Assembly: GCA_903927955.1 (NCBI GenBank)
Contig: CAIYOW010000049.1
Span: 1 to 36,382, forward strand
Source of the DNA: an uncultured Methylococcaceae bacterium
GTDB taxonomy: Bacteria > Pseudomonadota > Gammaproteobacteria > Methylococcales > Methylomonadaceae
Direction: 5' to 3'
Length of the DNA: 36,382 bases
Under the pieces are notes generated by a model, which did no database searches, had not been told where the DNA came from, and was given only the letters and a program-made list of their open reading frames with translations. Every line of letters starts with the position of its first letter. The first letter of the stretch is position 1. The position numbers and the translations under genes are program-made. This document shows, piece after piece, positions 25,293-32,932 of the stretch.

Positions 25293-25859
25293 CTACCGGT
25301 TGCCACCTATGATTGACTCTCGTGCCACTTCAATCATTAAAGAGCGAGCCTTTGCCTGGTTTCCCGTCGGCAAGTTGAGTTGCACAGTGTAAGCCACGCC
25401 GTTTAAATTCCATTGTATTGTTGGCGAGGAACAAGAACCGCCACATGTAGAAGCCGTGAAACGTCCCTGTATATCTTTATCTATATTAACTACATCTGGA
25501 AAAGCCGTTTGCACACCTCTTTTAGCTTTAAAAAATCCGAGAAAACATGCATTAGCGTGATCACAATCGGGATCAGATTCTAGTCTGATTGCGTATGAAT
25601 CATCATTTCCCGAAGCACTGGCATACACTGGGTGTGTTCTTAACGAGGGCAGGTGTTCTGGCAGCAGGATGGGGACTTGGGTCTCTTGTTTCAATTCCGA
25701 CAAGACTGATACAAAAACATCATCAAGATTGTTGTTTTGTTGGGCTGCTACAACCGTTGTGACACATAGAGATACAAACGTAAGCCCTGCAGCAAGAAGA
25801 GTTTTCGCATAGACAGGTAAATGATGCAATATTCCAGAACTGTTAATTATGGTCTTCAT
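25293..25859 (-). CDS. Secreted cysteine-containing protein, candidate partner of the lysozyme-like protein
   Basis: The product is 188 residues. The N-terminus has a basic start, a hydrophobic segment (TLLAAGLTFVSLCVTTVVA) and probable cleavage after VVAA, so it should be periplasmic. The mature part carries VPILLPEHLPS, a first Cys pair in DCDHANACFLGFF, a second in CGGSCSSPTIQW, and a final NGVAYTVQLNLP strand. Proteins with this LLP / C..AnAC / CGgsC..p.i.W pattern occur in other bacteria without known function, as I recall. The ATG overlaps the upstream gene's stop (ATGA), so production is coupled to the lysozyme-like protein. An inhibitor or immunity role is inferred from this coupling only. 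Confidence 0.78.
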   Translation of the reverse strand: MKTIINSSGILHHLPVYAKTLLAAGLTFVSLCVTTVVAAQQNNNLDDVFVSVLSELKQETQVPILLPEHLPSLRTHPVYASASGNDDSYAIRLESDPDCDHANACFLGFFKAKRGVQTAFPDVVNIDKDIQGRFTASTCGGSCSSPTIQWNLNGVAYTVQLNLPTGNQAKARSLMIEVARESIIGGNR

Positions 25860-26644
25860 GTCTTGTTTCCTCTGTTTTCATGCTGAGCCAATAGCACTTT
25901 GAATTTTTGTGTATTCAGTAGCACATCACTCGAATAATCCTGCCCAGTAGTGCCCTGATCTATATCGTGTCCTTTGGAATAGTGGTAATAAGCCCACATT
26001 CCACAGTTGTAAGCTGCAATAGAAACGCGCAAGAGATCTTCACCATTTATTGGCTTTCCCTCAAAGTGGTGCTTCTTTCCTCTGAGTGATCTAACAGGGA
26101 TTTTCTTACCAATAGATGATTCAATCATTTTGTACTTTGCCGCCAATACCTCTGTGCCTTTTAGAATACATTTTTTGGCGTCTTTCCACTCTCCAGCGTG
26201 TACCCATTTAGGATATGAGCGGACATCAATTTGCATTAGCCCATAGCCATGGCCATGATCTCCTGCTGCATTTAGGTATTTTGGATCAAGATGCGACTCT
26301 CGATATCCTATGCCCATTAGCAGTGCTGGCTCAAAGTGGGTTCCGTTGGCGGCGTCTTTGAAAAACTCAACCCACCCAAGTTTTTGACATCGATCAAAGG
26401 CTGCGGCAAGGAAGTCTTTTTTTTGCTTGGCAGTCTTTCTAGTCCGATTATGGATAGGGTGGGCATTCGAGGCGGACTTGCTAGGGGCGGTGTGGGTGGC
26501 TTCCGCTGAAGCCTCAGCAATAATATGCTCAATGCGAAAAGAACAAACAAATCCAGGTATTGGTGATTGATACCTTGCTAACGTCCCAAGATCAAAACCA
26601 TCTAGGGTGTTGCATAAAGGCCCTGGTCTTCTGAATCCGGCCAT
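25856..26644 (-). CDS. Lysozyme-like peptidoglycan hydrolase without signal peptide
   Basis: The product is 262 residues from ATG 26644, which has CGGAG 8 bases upstream; an earlier in-frame codon at 26680 is unsupported. Residues 1-35 (FRRPGPLCNTLDGFDLGTLA, then SPIPG) form a compact Pro/Gly-rich head, followed by a Ser/Ala/Thr linker and a basic stretch. The catalytic domain, from about residue 80, is of the SLT/goose-lysozyme kind: LLMGIGYRESHLDP with the probable catalytic Glu, GHGYGLMQIDVRSYP, and later LLRVSIAAYNCGMWAYYHY. There is no Sec signal or membrane helix, so it must leave the cell by another route or act in lysis. It is the first gene of a two-gene unit with the secreted protein. 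Its base composition is AT-richer than its neighbours. Effector, phage-derived and housekeeping roles all remain open. Confidence 0.8.
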   Translation of the reverse strand: MAGFRRPGPLCNTLDGFDLGTLARYQSPIPGFVCSFRIEHIIAEASAEATHTAPSKSASNAHPIHNRTRKTAKQKKDFLAAAFDRCQKLGWVEFFKDAANGTHFEPALLMGIGYRESHLDPKYLNAAGDHGHGYGLMQIDVRSYPKWVHAGEWKDAKKCILKGTEVLAAKYKMIESSIGKKIPVRSLRGKKHHFEGKPINGEDLLRVSIAAYNCGMWAYYHYSKGHDIDQGTTGQDYSSDVLLNTQKFKVLLAQHENRGNKT

Positions 26645-26652
26645 TTCATCAT

Positions 26653-26656
26653 CTCC
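26653..26656 (-). promoter_or_regulatory. Ribosome binding site deciding the lysozyme-like gene start
   Basis: GGAG on the minus strand lies 8 bases before ATG 26644, favouring this start over the codon at 26680. Confidence 0.65.
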
Positions 26657-26707
26657 GTTAGCATTAATACCAAGCTGCAACGATCATTGCCTCGGTTCAT
26701 TGACAAC

Positions 26708-26736
26708 ATTGTATCGGGTGGTGGTTATTGTGTGAC
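26708..26736 (-). promoter_or_regulatory. Possible promoter of the lysozyme-like gene pair
   Basis: On the minus strand GTCACA (26731-26736) and TACAAT (26708-26713) are 17 bases apart, matching 4 of 6 and 5 of 6 sigma-70 positions. They lie about 65 bases before the start at 26644. Confidence 0.35.
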
Positions 26737-27112
26737 TGCTTCCAAAAGTGGCGATTTTCACTACATCGTACCGACACTTTTTATGAACAAATATAACTTG
26801 GAATATGCCTTTAGGATTTAGCCACTATCCATTCTTGGCATCTGTAGCTTTGTCGATAAAAATGCAATCATATCCCACCGATTTTAGTGCGATAAGCTAT
26901 AAATTTGGATGTCGTTCTTCGGTCGAGAACCGATTATAGCCACCAAATAACTTATTCTCGCACTGATTTACGGTGTAGTCAACTGGAGCCAAAAGGGCAA
27001 TGCGACATCTTGAGGACTGGCAAAAGAATGGCAAATAAACCGTCGACTCCCAAGGGCTGCCCCACGCGATAACCGTCACCGCCGCCGTCACCGACCGGCA
27101 GGAGGCCCTGCT

Positions 27113-27793
27113 TCAGCTTTTAATAACCCCATCTTCCATGTGCAACACCTTGCCGATTTTTGCCGCCAACTCATGATCGTGGGTGACCACCAAAAAACTG
27201 ACATTCAGCTCTTGGTTAAGCTCCAACATCAATCCGTAAACTTGGCTGGCGGTTTTGCTGTCCAGATTGCCGGTCGGCTCATCCGCCAGCACAATACTGG
27301 GGCGGTTGATCAGCGCCCGCGCCACAGCGGCCCGCTGCCGCTCCCCGCCCGATAACTCGCCGGGCTTATGTTCAATACGATGCCCTAGCCCTACCCGTTG
27401 CAACAAGGCGGTTGCCTTAAGCCGTGCCTCGCTAACCTTAAGGCCGCCAATCAACAATGGCATGGCGACATTTTCCAATACCGTAAACTCGCCCAACAGA
27501 TGATGTGACTGGTAAATAAAGCCCAATGACTGGTTGCGTAACTTGGCCAATTTGCTGCCACTGACAGTGCTTAGATTGACACCATCCAAAACCACCGTAC
27601 CGCTGCTGGCTTTTTCCAGCCCGCCGAGCAAATGCAGTAAGGTGCTTTTGCCAGAACCGGATGCCCCCATAATTGCCACCCGCTCACCGGCATTGATTTG
27701 CAAATCGACACCTTTTAGCACGTCAACATTTAGCCCGCCTTGGTCGTAACGCTTGCTCAACTGCTGGCATTGTAAAATGATCCTATCACTCAT
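27113..27793 (-). CDS. lolD: Lipoprotein-releasing system ATP-binding protein LolD
   Basis: The product is a 226-residue single ABC ATPase domain. It has Walker A GASGSGKST, a Q-loop in FIYQSHHLLGEFTVLEN, signature LSGGERQR, Walker B IVLADEPTG and the switch His in VVTHDHELA. The lengths and motifs are typical of LolD, which powers release of mature lipoproteins from the inner membrane to LolA. It overlaps the upstream lolC/E gene by 8 bases, so the two are co-translated. The window's BamE and the lipoprotein at 17862 would be cargo. Confidence 0.95.
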   Translation of the reverse strand: MSDRIILQCQQLSKRYDQGGLNVDVLKGVDLQINAGERVAIMGASGSGKSTLLHLLGGLEKASSGTVVLDGVNLSTVSGSKLAKLRNQSLGFIYQSHHLLGEFTVLENVAMPLLIGGLKVSEARLKATALLQRVGLGHRIEHKPGELSGGERQRAAVARALINRPSIVLADEPTGNLDSKTASQVYGLMLELNQELNVSFLVVTHDHELAAKIGKVLHMEDGVIKS

Positions 27794-29030
27794 AACGCAG
27801 CACCTCCGCCGGGTTGATTTTCGATGCTTGCCAAGCGGGGTATAACGTAGCTAGCAGCGACAGCCAAAAGGCCATACCGGCAATCGCATAGACATCGCCC
27901 CAAACCAGTTTGGAAGGCACTTGGTTGATGTAATAAACATCCGCCGCCATAAACTGCACATGAAACAGCTTTTCAATAGCTGGTACGATGGTTTCCACGT
28001 TTAACGCCAAAGCCACGCCGCCTGCTGTGCCCAAGGCCGTGCCAAACAACCCGATAACAGTGCCCAGCACCATAAAAATGCCCATCACCGAACCCGAAGT
28101 AAGCCCTTGCGTCTTCAAAATGGCAATATCGCCGCGCTTGTCAGTGACCACCATCACCAAGGTGGAGACAATATTAAATGCCGCCACCGCCACAATCAGC
28201 AAGAGAATGACAAACATCACCCGTTTTTCGATTTGTACGGCACGGAAGAAATTGCTGTGCGCCTGAGTCCAGTCACTGACTATATAATCTTGCAAATATT
28301 CCCCCATGCTGCGCGTGATCTGCGGCGCATTGAACAAGTCATCCAGCTTGATCCGCAAACCCGAAACGGCATTGTCCAGACGAAACAGTTTGGCGGCATC
28401 ATCGATATGGATTAACGCCATATTGCGGTCATACTCGTACATGCCCACCTTAAACGTACCCACCACAGTAAAGCGGCGCAACCTAGGTACAATGCCCGCT
28501 GGCGTGGAATTGACCTGTGGGCTGATGACGGTGACTTTATCGCCAACCAACACACCCAGATAGTTCGCCAATTCCTGCCCTAGCACTATGCCGTATTCGC
28601 CCGGCAGCAGATTGGTCAGCTTGCCTTGGGTCATGTTCTGGGCCACGTCGGAAACCTTACTTTCGGTATCGGGCATAACGCCATTCAGCATAGTGCCGCT
28701 GACGCGCCGATCGGCATTGATCATCACCTGCCCGCTAATAAACGGCGCGGCACCTTCAATATGCGGATAGTCTTTGATGCGTTTGTCCAAGCTCTGCCAA
28801 TCATCCAATTGCCCGTATTGACCGGTAATAGTGGCGTGGGCGGTCATGCCCAATATCCGTTCGCGCAATTCCGCTTCAAACCCGTTCATCACTGACAATA
28901 CTGTGATGAGCGCTGTCACACCTAAGGCAATGCCCAAAACCGATGTTAACGTGATAAATGAAATAAATTGGGTGCGGCGTTTGGCCCGTGTATAGCGTAG
29001 GCCAATATAAAAAATAAGTGGTTTGAACAT
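27786..29030 (-). CDS. lolC: Lipoprotein-releasing system transmembrane protein LolC/LolE
   Basis: The product is 414 residues. An N-terminal cytoplasmic strand and first membrane helix (FISFITLTSVLGIALGVTALITVLSVMNGFE) are followed by a large periplasmic MacB-like domain (about 45-265) and three C-terminal helices (VILLLIVAVAAFNIVSTLVMV, IFMVLGTVIGLFGTALG, MAFWLSLLATLYPAW). It is the permease of the lipoprotein sorting ABC transporter. E. coli has two paralogues, LolC and LolE, around LolD. Only one permease gene is present here, so a LolCE-type homodimer (often called LolF) is possible. The gene name is therefore tentative between lolC, lolE and lolF. Confidence 0.92.
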   Translation of the reverse strand: MFKPLIFYIGLRYTRAKRRTQFISFITLTSVLGIALGVTALITVLSVMNGFEAELRERILGMTAHATITGQYGQLDDWQSLDKRIKDYPHIEGAAPFISGQVMINADRRVSGTMLNGVMPDTESKVSDVAQNMTQGKLTNLLPGEYGIVLGQELANYLGVLVGDKVTVISPQVNSTPAGIVPRLRRFTVVGTFKVGMYEYDRNMALIHIDDAAKLFRLDNAVSGLRIKLDDLFNAPQITRSMGEYLQDYIVSDWTQAHSNFFRAVQIEKRVMFVILLLIVAVAAFNIVSTLVMVVTDKRGDIAILKTQGLTSGSVMGIFMVLGTVIGLFGTALGTAGGVALALNVETIVPAIEKLFHVQFMAADVYYINQVPSKLVWGDVYAIAGMAFWLSLLATLYPAWQASKINPAEVLRYE

Positions 29031-29053
29031 GAAATCCTAGAGGGGGTTAAAAT

Positions 29054-29470
29054 TCAGTTTTTTTTGCATTGGGGGCAGAAGCCGTAAAGGTACAAACTAT
29101 GGTCGGTCAGCTGGTAGCCCAGTTTTTCGGCAATTTCTTTTTGCCGGGCTTCAATCAGCTCATCGGTGAATTCATCCACTTTGCCACAGCTCATGCATAG
29201 GATATGATCATGATGATCACCTTTAGCCAATTCGAAAACGGAATTGCCACCTTCAAAATAATGGCGGGTCACTAAACCGGCCGCTTCAAATTGTGTCAAT
29301 ACACGGTATACCGTAGCCAAGCCGATTTCTTCATTCTCGCTAATCAGGATTTTATACACCTTTTCTGCGGTCAAGTGATGTTCATCAACTTGTTTTTCCA
29401 AAATCTCTAAAATCTTCATCCTTGGCAAAGTGACCTTAAGGCCCACGTTTCTTAAATCATTTGATTCCAA
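29054..29470 (-). CDS. fur: Ferric uptake regulator Fur
   Basis: The product is 138 residues. It represses iron-acquisition genes when bound to Fe(II). The winged-helix N-terminal domain contains GLKVTLPRMKILEIL and the recognition region LATVYRVLTQFEAAGLV. The metal sites are HHLTAE, GDHHDHILCMSCGKV (HHDH plus a CxxC) and the C-terminal CPQC. It starts with TTG at 29470, since the conserved N-terminus begins there and CGGAG lies 8 bases before it. It is divergent from bamE and follows lolC/E in the reverse direction with a short gap. I see no clear 19-bp Fur box in the upstream region. Confidence 0.96.
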   Translation of the reverse strand: MESNDLRNVGLKVTLPRMKILEILEKQVDEHHLTAEKVYKILISENEEIGLATVYRVLTQFEAAGLVTRHYFEGGNSVFELAKGDHHDHILCMSCGKVDEFTDELIEARQKEIAEKLGYQLTDHSLYLYGFCPQCKKN

Positions 29471-29478
29471 CAGATTGT

Positions 29479-29482
29479 CTCC
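29479..29482 (-). promoter_or_regulatory. Ribosome binding site deciding the fur TTG start
   Basis: GGAG on the minus strand lies 8 bases before TTG 29470. No in-frame ATG precedes the conserved N-terminus. Confidence 0.7.
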
Positions 29483-29606
29483 GGTTAAGCCCAGTGGTTG
29501 ATAGCTGTTATCCCATTGTAGCCTTTTTGGGCATCAAGGGCATGACTTTATAGGATTATTGCCGGACATCCTGTATCATTGAAAATTTGAGTTTTCCTGA
29601 ATCTAA

Positions 29607-30173
29607 ATGAGAATATCGCTTTTGTCTTGGCTTCCGGCTTGCCAGCGTTGCTTACGCAAGCCCGCCCGCCCACTGCTGCTGTTTGCCATAATGGCGCAAA
29701 CGGCTTGCTCCACCATTCTGGACCATTTGCCCGGGGTTTATAGCATCCCCATCCAACAAGGCAACATTGTTGACCAAGCCATGATCGACCAGCTGCATCC
29801 GCACATGAGCAAGCGTCAGGTGTTGTTTATCATGGGATCACCCATGCTAGAGGATTTTTTTCATAAAAACCACTGGGACTATCTCTACTACAACAAACCC
29901 AGCGGCGGTGACTTGACGCAAAAAAAGGTCTCACTGTATTTTGAAAATGATCAAGTAGTTGCCATACAAGGCGATTTTAAACCGAGCGGGGCAGCCGCAG
30001 CCAAAACCACCGAACAGATGCAAACGGTCTATCTGCCCAAACGCAAATTTGAAAAAACATTGTTGGAAAAAATCACCGGCATTTTTGACTATAGCGACGA
30101 GGAATTGGACAAAAAATCCGCAAAAGCCCGTAATGCCACTGATAACATCATCGAAACAAAAACGTCCCGATAA
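29607..30173 (+). CDS. bamE: Outer membrane protein assembly factor BamE (SmpA/OmlA family lipoprotein)
   Basis: The product is 188 residues. After a basic start, a lipoprotein-like signal (ARPLLLFAIMAQTAC) would place Cys34 as the lipidated residue; Gln at -3 is unusual for a lipobox. The conserved core has YSIPIQQGNIVDQAMIDQL, MSKRQVLFIMGSPMLEDFFH, WDYLYYNKPSG and KVSLYFENDQVVAIQGD, all typical of BamE, which stabilises the BAM complex. It is longer than the 113-residue E. coli protein because of a C-terminal tail of about 60 charged residues (LPKRKFEKTLLEKITGIFDY...). The cluster with rnfH, ratA and smpB is the usual gammaproteobacterial setting. Confidence 0.93.
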   Translation: MRISLLSWLPACQRCLRKPARPLLLFAIMAQTACSTILDHLPGVYSIPIQQGNIVDQAMIDQLHPHMSKRQVLFIMGSPMLEDFFHKNHWDYLYYNKPSGGDLTQKKVSLYFENDQVVAIQGDFKPSGAAAAKTTEQMQTVYLPKRKFEKTLLEKITGIFDYSDEELDKKSAKARNATDNIIETKTSR

Positions 30174-30177
30174 ACCC

Positions 30178-30477
30178 TTATTTTTTTGCCGCCCGCCGCC
30201 TTCTGGCTTCTTTGGGATCGGCGCAAAGCGGGCGGTATATTTCCACCCTATCGCCCTGCTTCAGCACATGGCTTGCATTTAAGACCGTGGCAAAAATCCC
30301 CACTGTTAGGGCATCCCCGGCAATTTCGGGGAATCGCCCACGCAACCCAGAAGCCTCAATGGCATCGGCAATAGTCGCACCTTCCGGCATGTCCAAGGTC
30401 ACCAGCATCTGTTGCGAAGGCGTAGCATAAGCCACCTCAACCACCATCAAGTTAGGCCGCTTATCATTTTGTGGCAT
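30178..30477 (-). CDS. rnfH: RnfH family ubiquitin-like protein (RatB)
   Basis: The product is 99 residues with a beta-grasp fold pattern: VVEVAYATPSQQMLVTLDMPEGATIADAIEASG, then VGIFATVLNASHVLKQGDRVEIYRPL. It ends with DPKEARRRRAAKK, the hallmark of the UPF0125/RnfH family. The function is poorly known; the gene is usually paired with ratA. ATG 30477 overlaps the end of ratA by 14 bases. The open frame further upstream lies inside ratA and is rejected. It is convergent with bamE with only 4 bases between the stops. Confidence 0.93.
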   Translation of the reverse strand: MPQNDKRPNLMVVEVAYATPSQQMLVTLDMPEGATIADAIEASGLRGRFPEIAGDALTVGIFATVLNASHVLKQGDRVEIYRPLCADPKEARRRRAAKK

Positions 30478-30901
30478 AAATTTCTTTGGCGCGGCTGGTA
30501 AATGAGCTGACCATGGTATTGCATATCTGGTTAAACACCGCACCAAATGCCAAGCTGGCCAACTTACCGGACATTTCAAACTCCAAATCCAAGGAAATTT
30601 TGCTGGCATCTTCGCGTAACGGCATAAAACGCCACACTCCTTCCAAACTTGAAAACGGCCCATCCAGCAAGGAAACGGTAATTTTACCCCCCCAATCAAT
30701 GCGGTTGCGTGTGGAAAATGCTTTCTTAAAGCCACCCTTGTTAATCACCAACTCCGCCTCAACAAAATCATCGCCACGGGTGATAATGTGGCTGTCACTG
30801 CACCACGGCAAAAATTGTGGATAAGATTCTATGTCGTTAACCAGCTCGAACATTTGCAGCGCAGAAAATTTTACTAGGGCGCTTTTCTGGACTAAAGTCA
30901 T
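30464..30901 (-). CDS. ratA: START-like protein RatA (COQ10/SRPBCC family)
   Basis: The product is 145 residues with a single SRPBCC/START fold. It begins MTLVQKSALVKFSALQMFELVNDIESYPQFLPWC and includes LVINKGGFKKAFSTRNR, the GPFSSLEGVWRF strand and the C-terminal helix LAFGAVFNQICNTMVSSFTSRA. In E. coli RatA was reported to block 70S ribosome assembly. The mitochondrial and bacterial COQ10-type relatives bind ubiquinone, and this role is at least as likely. ATG 30901 is chosen, since the earlier open frame lies inside the NSS transporter gene. It starts 2 bases after that gene's stop and overlaps rnfH. Confidence 0.93.
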   Translation of the reverse strand: MTLVQKSALVKFSALQMFELVNDIESYPQFLPWCSDSHIITRGDDFVEAELVINKGGFKKAFSTRNRIDWGGKITVSLLDGPFSSLEGVWRFMPLREDASKISLDLEFEMSGKLASLAFGAVFNQICNTMVSSFTSRAKEIYATK

Positions 30902-30903
30902 TG

Positions 30904-32262
30904 CTACACCACCCCAACGACAGACAAAAACACCACAAAAATAGCCGTTGGTGCAAGATAACGGATTAATAACCGCCAAGCTTGATAGTGCAGCGGCTTG
31001 GTCATTGCCAGTTCTGCCTCGCTATGCGCCTGGCTCATCATCCAACCGGCAAAAATGGCGATACAAAACCCACCAATCGGCAGCATCAGATTAGATGTCA
31101 AATAATCCAGCAAATCGTAGAAAGTTTTGCCAAACACAGTCACATCAGCCCCGATATTGAACGACAACGCCGAACCAAAGCCTAACAGCCAGGTGACCCC
31201 ACCTGCCCACCAACAAGCTTTGCTACGTTCCATGCCTTTATTTTCAACCAACCAAGATACAGCCGGTTCAATCAGGGCAATCGACGAAGACAGGGCGGCA
31301 AACACCAGCATCACAAAAAACAAAATACCGAACAGCCAGCCGCCAAACATATTGCCAAAAGCAATCGGCAAGCTTTCAAAAATCAGCCCCGGGCCAGAAT
31401 TGAGCGGCAAGCCATTGCTCAGCACAATCGGGAAAATGGCAATCCCTGCCAGCAATGCCACCACCGTATCAGCAACAGCAATAATGGCAATAGTTTCGGT
31501 AATGGACACCTTTTTGGGCAAATAAGCGCCGTACACCATCACCGCCCCCATGCCGATACCCAGTGAGAAAAACGCTTGGCCCAAGGCAACTAAGATAGAG
31601 TTGCCGGTCAGTTTGCTGAAATCGGGATTAAATAGAAAATGCAGGCCCTGAAAATAACTGTCGGTGGTCATAGCATAACCGACCAACAAAAACAGCAGTA
31701 AAAATAGCCCGGGTATCAAAAAATGGATGGATTTCTCAAAGCCTTGGCTAAGACCACGGGCGACGATAATCATGGTGGCGGCCATAAAAGCCGAGTGCCA
31801 GAACAGCAATTGCAGCGGGCTGGCAGTAAACGCAGTAAACAAATCTTTGGCACCCTGTGCATCCACGCCAAAAAAACTGCCATCTATGGCCTTAAGCACA
31901 TAGCCACAAGCCCAACCGGCTATGACACTGTAGTATGACAAAATCAGCACACCGGCGATCATCCCCATCCAGCCCAAATACGGCCAATGTTCGTCAGCAC
32001 TGGCCTCTTTGGTCAGCAAATGCATGGTATTGACCGGATTTTCACGCCCGCGCCTGCCGAACATCGTTTCTGCCATCATCACAGGAATACCGACTAACGC
32101 CACGCACAGCAAATACACAATGACAAATGCGCCACCGCCGTTTTCACCTGTGATATAGGGGAATTTCCAAATATTGCCAAGACCGACCGCCGAACCGGTG
32201 GCTGCCAGTATAAATGCGGTGCGCGACGACCATTCGCCGTGGATTGATTTTTTAGTGTCCAT
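30904..32262 (-). CDS. Sodium-dependent transporter, SNF/NSS family
   Basis: The product is 452 residues with 11-12 membrane helices. The start GEWSSRTAFILAATGSAVGLGNIWKFPY contains the conserved NSS helix 1 (GSAVGLGNIWKFPYI) that holds the sodium and substrate sites. Helix 2 has NGGGAFVIVYLLCVALVGIP. Helix 6 (around FFSLGIGMGAVMVYGAYL) also matches bacterial relatives such as LeuT, Tyt1 and MhsT. It should import an amino acid or related compound with sodium. The substrate cannot be read out. ATG 32262 is preferred to a TTG eight codons earlier. It lies directly upstream of ratA-rnfH, so the three probably share a transcript. Confidence 0.92.
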   Translation of the reverse strand: MDTKKSIHGEWSSRTAFILAATGSAVGLGNIWKFPYITGENGGGAFVIVYLLCVALVGIPVMMAETMFGRRGRENPVNTMHLLTKEASADEHWPYLGWMGMIAGVLILSYYSVIAGWACGYVLKAIDGSFFGVDAQGAKDLFTAFTASPLQLLFWHSAFMAATMIIVARGLSQGFEKSIHFLIPGLFLLLFLLVGYAMTTDSYFQGLHFLFNPDFSKLTGNSILVALGQAFFSLGIGMGAVMVYGAYLPKKVSITETIAIIAVADTVVALLAGIAIFPIVLSNGLPLNSGPGLIFESLPIAFGNMFGGWLFGILFFVMLVFAALSSSIALIEPAVSWLVENKGMERSKACWWAGGVTWLLGFGSALSFNIGADVTVFGKTFYDLLDYLTSNLMLPIGGFCIAIFAGWMMSQAHSEAELAMTKPLHYQAWRLLIRYLAPTAIFVVFLSVVGVV

Positions 32263-32407
32263 TATTAGGGCCTGTAATAAACTCAAAGATTGTTAAACGC
32301 CACGGCAAGCAAACGCGAGGCAGGGCTTTTCTGACTGCTTGGGTAAATATCGAGTAAAATAACAAAATTATTACATTACGTCAGTTTAAAGTTGCAAGCA
32401 GTCCAAC

Positions 32408-32893
32408 ATGGCCGAAAAAAAGAACCAAAAGCACAAAAACCAGCAGAACAGCACCATCGCCGTTAACCGGCAGGCCACCCATGAATACTTTATTGAAGAA
32501 CGCTTTGAAGCGGGTCTGGTCTTGGAAGGCTGGGAGGTCAAAAGCCTGCGTGCCGGGCGACTCCAGCTTAAAGAAAGCTATGTAGTCATCAAGCGGGGCG
32601 AGGCTTGGCTGTCCGGCGCCCATATATCCGCCCTGCTGTCCGCCTCCACCCATATCAAACCGGAAGCCGTGCGTCAAAAAAAGCTGTTGCTCAACCGCCA
32701 CGAACTGAACAAGCTTATCGGGGCTGTAGAACGCAAAGGCTACACCATTATGCCACTATCAATGTACTGGAAAGCGGGGCGCGCCAAATTGGAAATTGGC
32801 TTGGCCAAAGGCAAGCAATTGCACGACAAACGCGCCGCCTCCAAAGACCGTGACTGGCAGCGTGAGAAAGGCCGCATCATGAAAAAAGGCTGA
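32408..32893 (+). CDS. smpB: SsrA-binding protein SmpB
   Basis: The product is 161 residues. It binds tmRNA and delivers it to stalled ribosomes for trans-translation. The conserved core has [42 protein letters not shown], the RNA-contact region [19 protein letters not shown] and the basic C-terminal tail [20 protein letters not shown] that enters the mRNA channel. The start is ATG 32408, with little upstream ribosome site. tmRNA itself is not in this window. The gene is divergent from the NSS transporter. Confidence 0.97.
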   Translation: MAEKKNQKHKNQQNSTIAVNRQATHEYFIEERFEAGLVLEGWEVKSLRAGRLQLKESYVVIKRGEAWLSGAHISALLSASTHIKPEAVRQKKLLLNRHELNKLIGAVERKGYTIMPLSMYWKAGRAKLEIGLAKGKQLHDKRAASKDRDWQREKGRIMKKG

Positions 32894-32932
32894 TCCCCCT
32901 ATCAAACCACCACCCCACCAACAGGCCCACCC

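Larger units (their letters stand above)
26645..27112. other. Long intergenic stretch between the lysozyme-like gene and lolD
   Basis: The first 300 bases are AT-rich and hold the likely promoter of the lysozyme-like pair. A second minus-strand TATAAT (26933-26938) and a short stem TCGGT/ACCGA lie further up. The last 100 bases are GC-richer, with a small stem GCAGG/CCTGC next to the lolD stop. A 64-codon minus frame at 26897-27091 has no recognisable protein or ribosome site. This may be a decayed gene or the edge of an insertion, but no element ends are seen. Confidence 0.5.

Noticed and set aside
26897-27091. 64-codon minus frame upstream of the lysozyme-like gene
   Set aside because: No ribosome site and no recognised protein; kept only as a remark on the gap.
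27098-27111. GCAGG/CCTGC hairpin after lolD as a terminator
   Set aside because: The stem is only 5 bp and no T-run follows on the minus strand.
29471-29606. Fur autoregulation site and promoter in the fur-bamE gap
   Set aside because: No convincing 19-bp Fur box and no -35/-10 pair with correct spacing could be found by eye.
30464-30901. RatA as a true toxin-antitoxin module with RnfH
   Set aside because: The names RatA/RatB are historical; both are conserved housekeeping-type proteins, and the fold of RatA points to a lipid or quinone-binding role.
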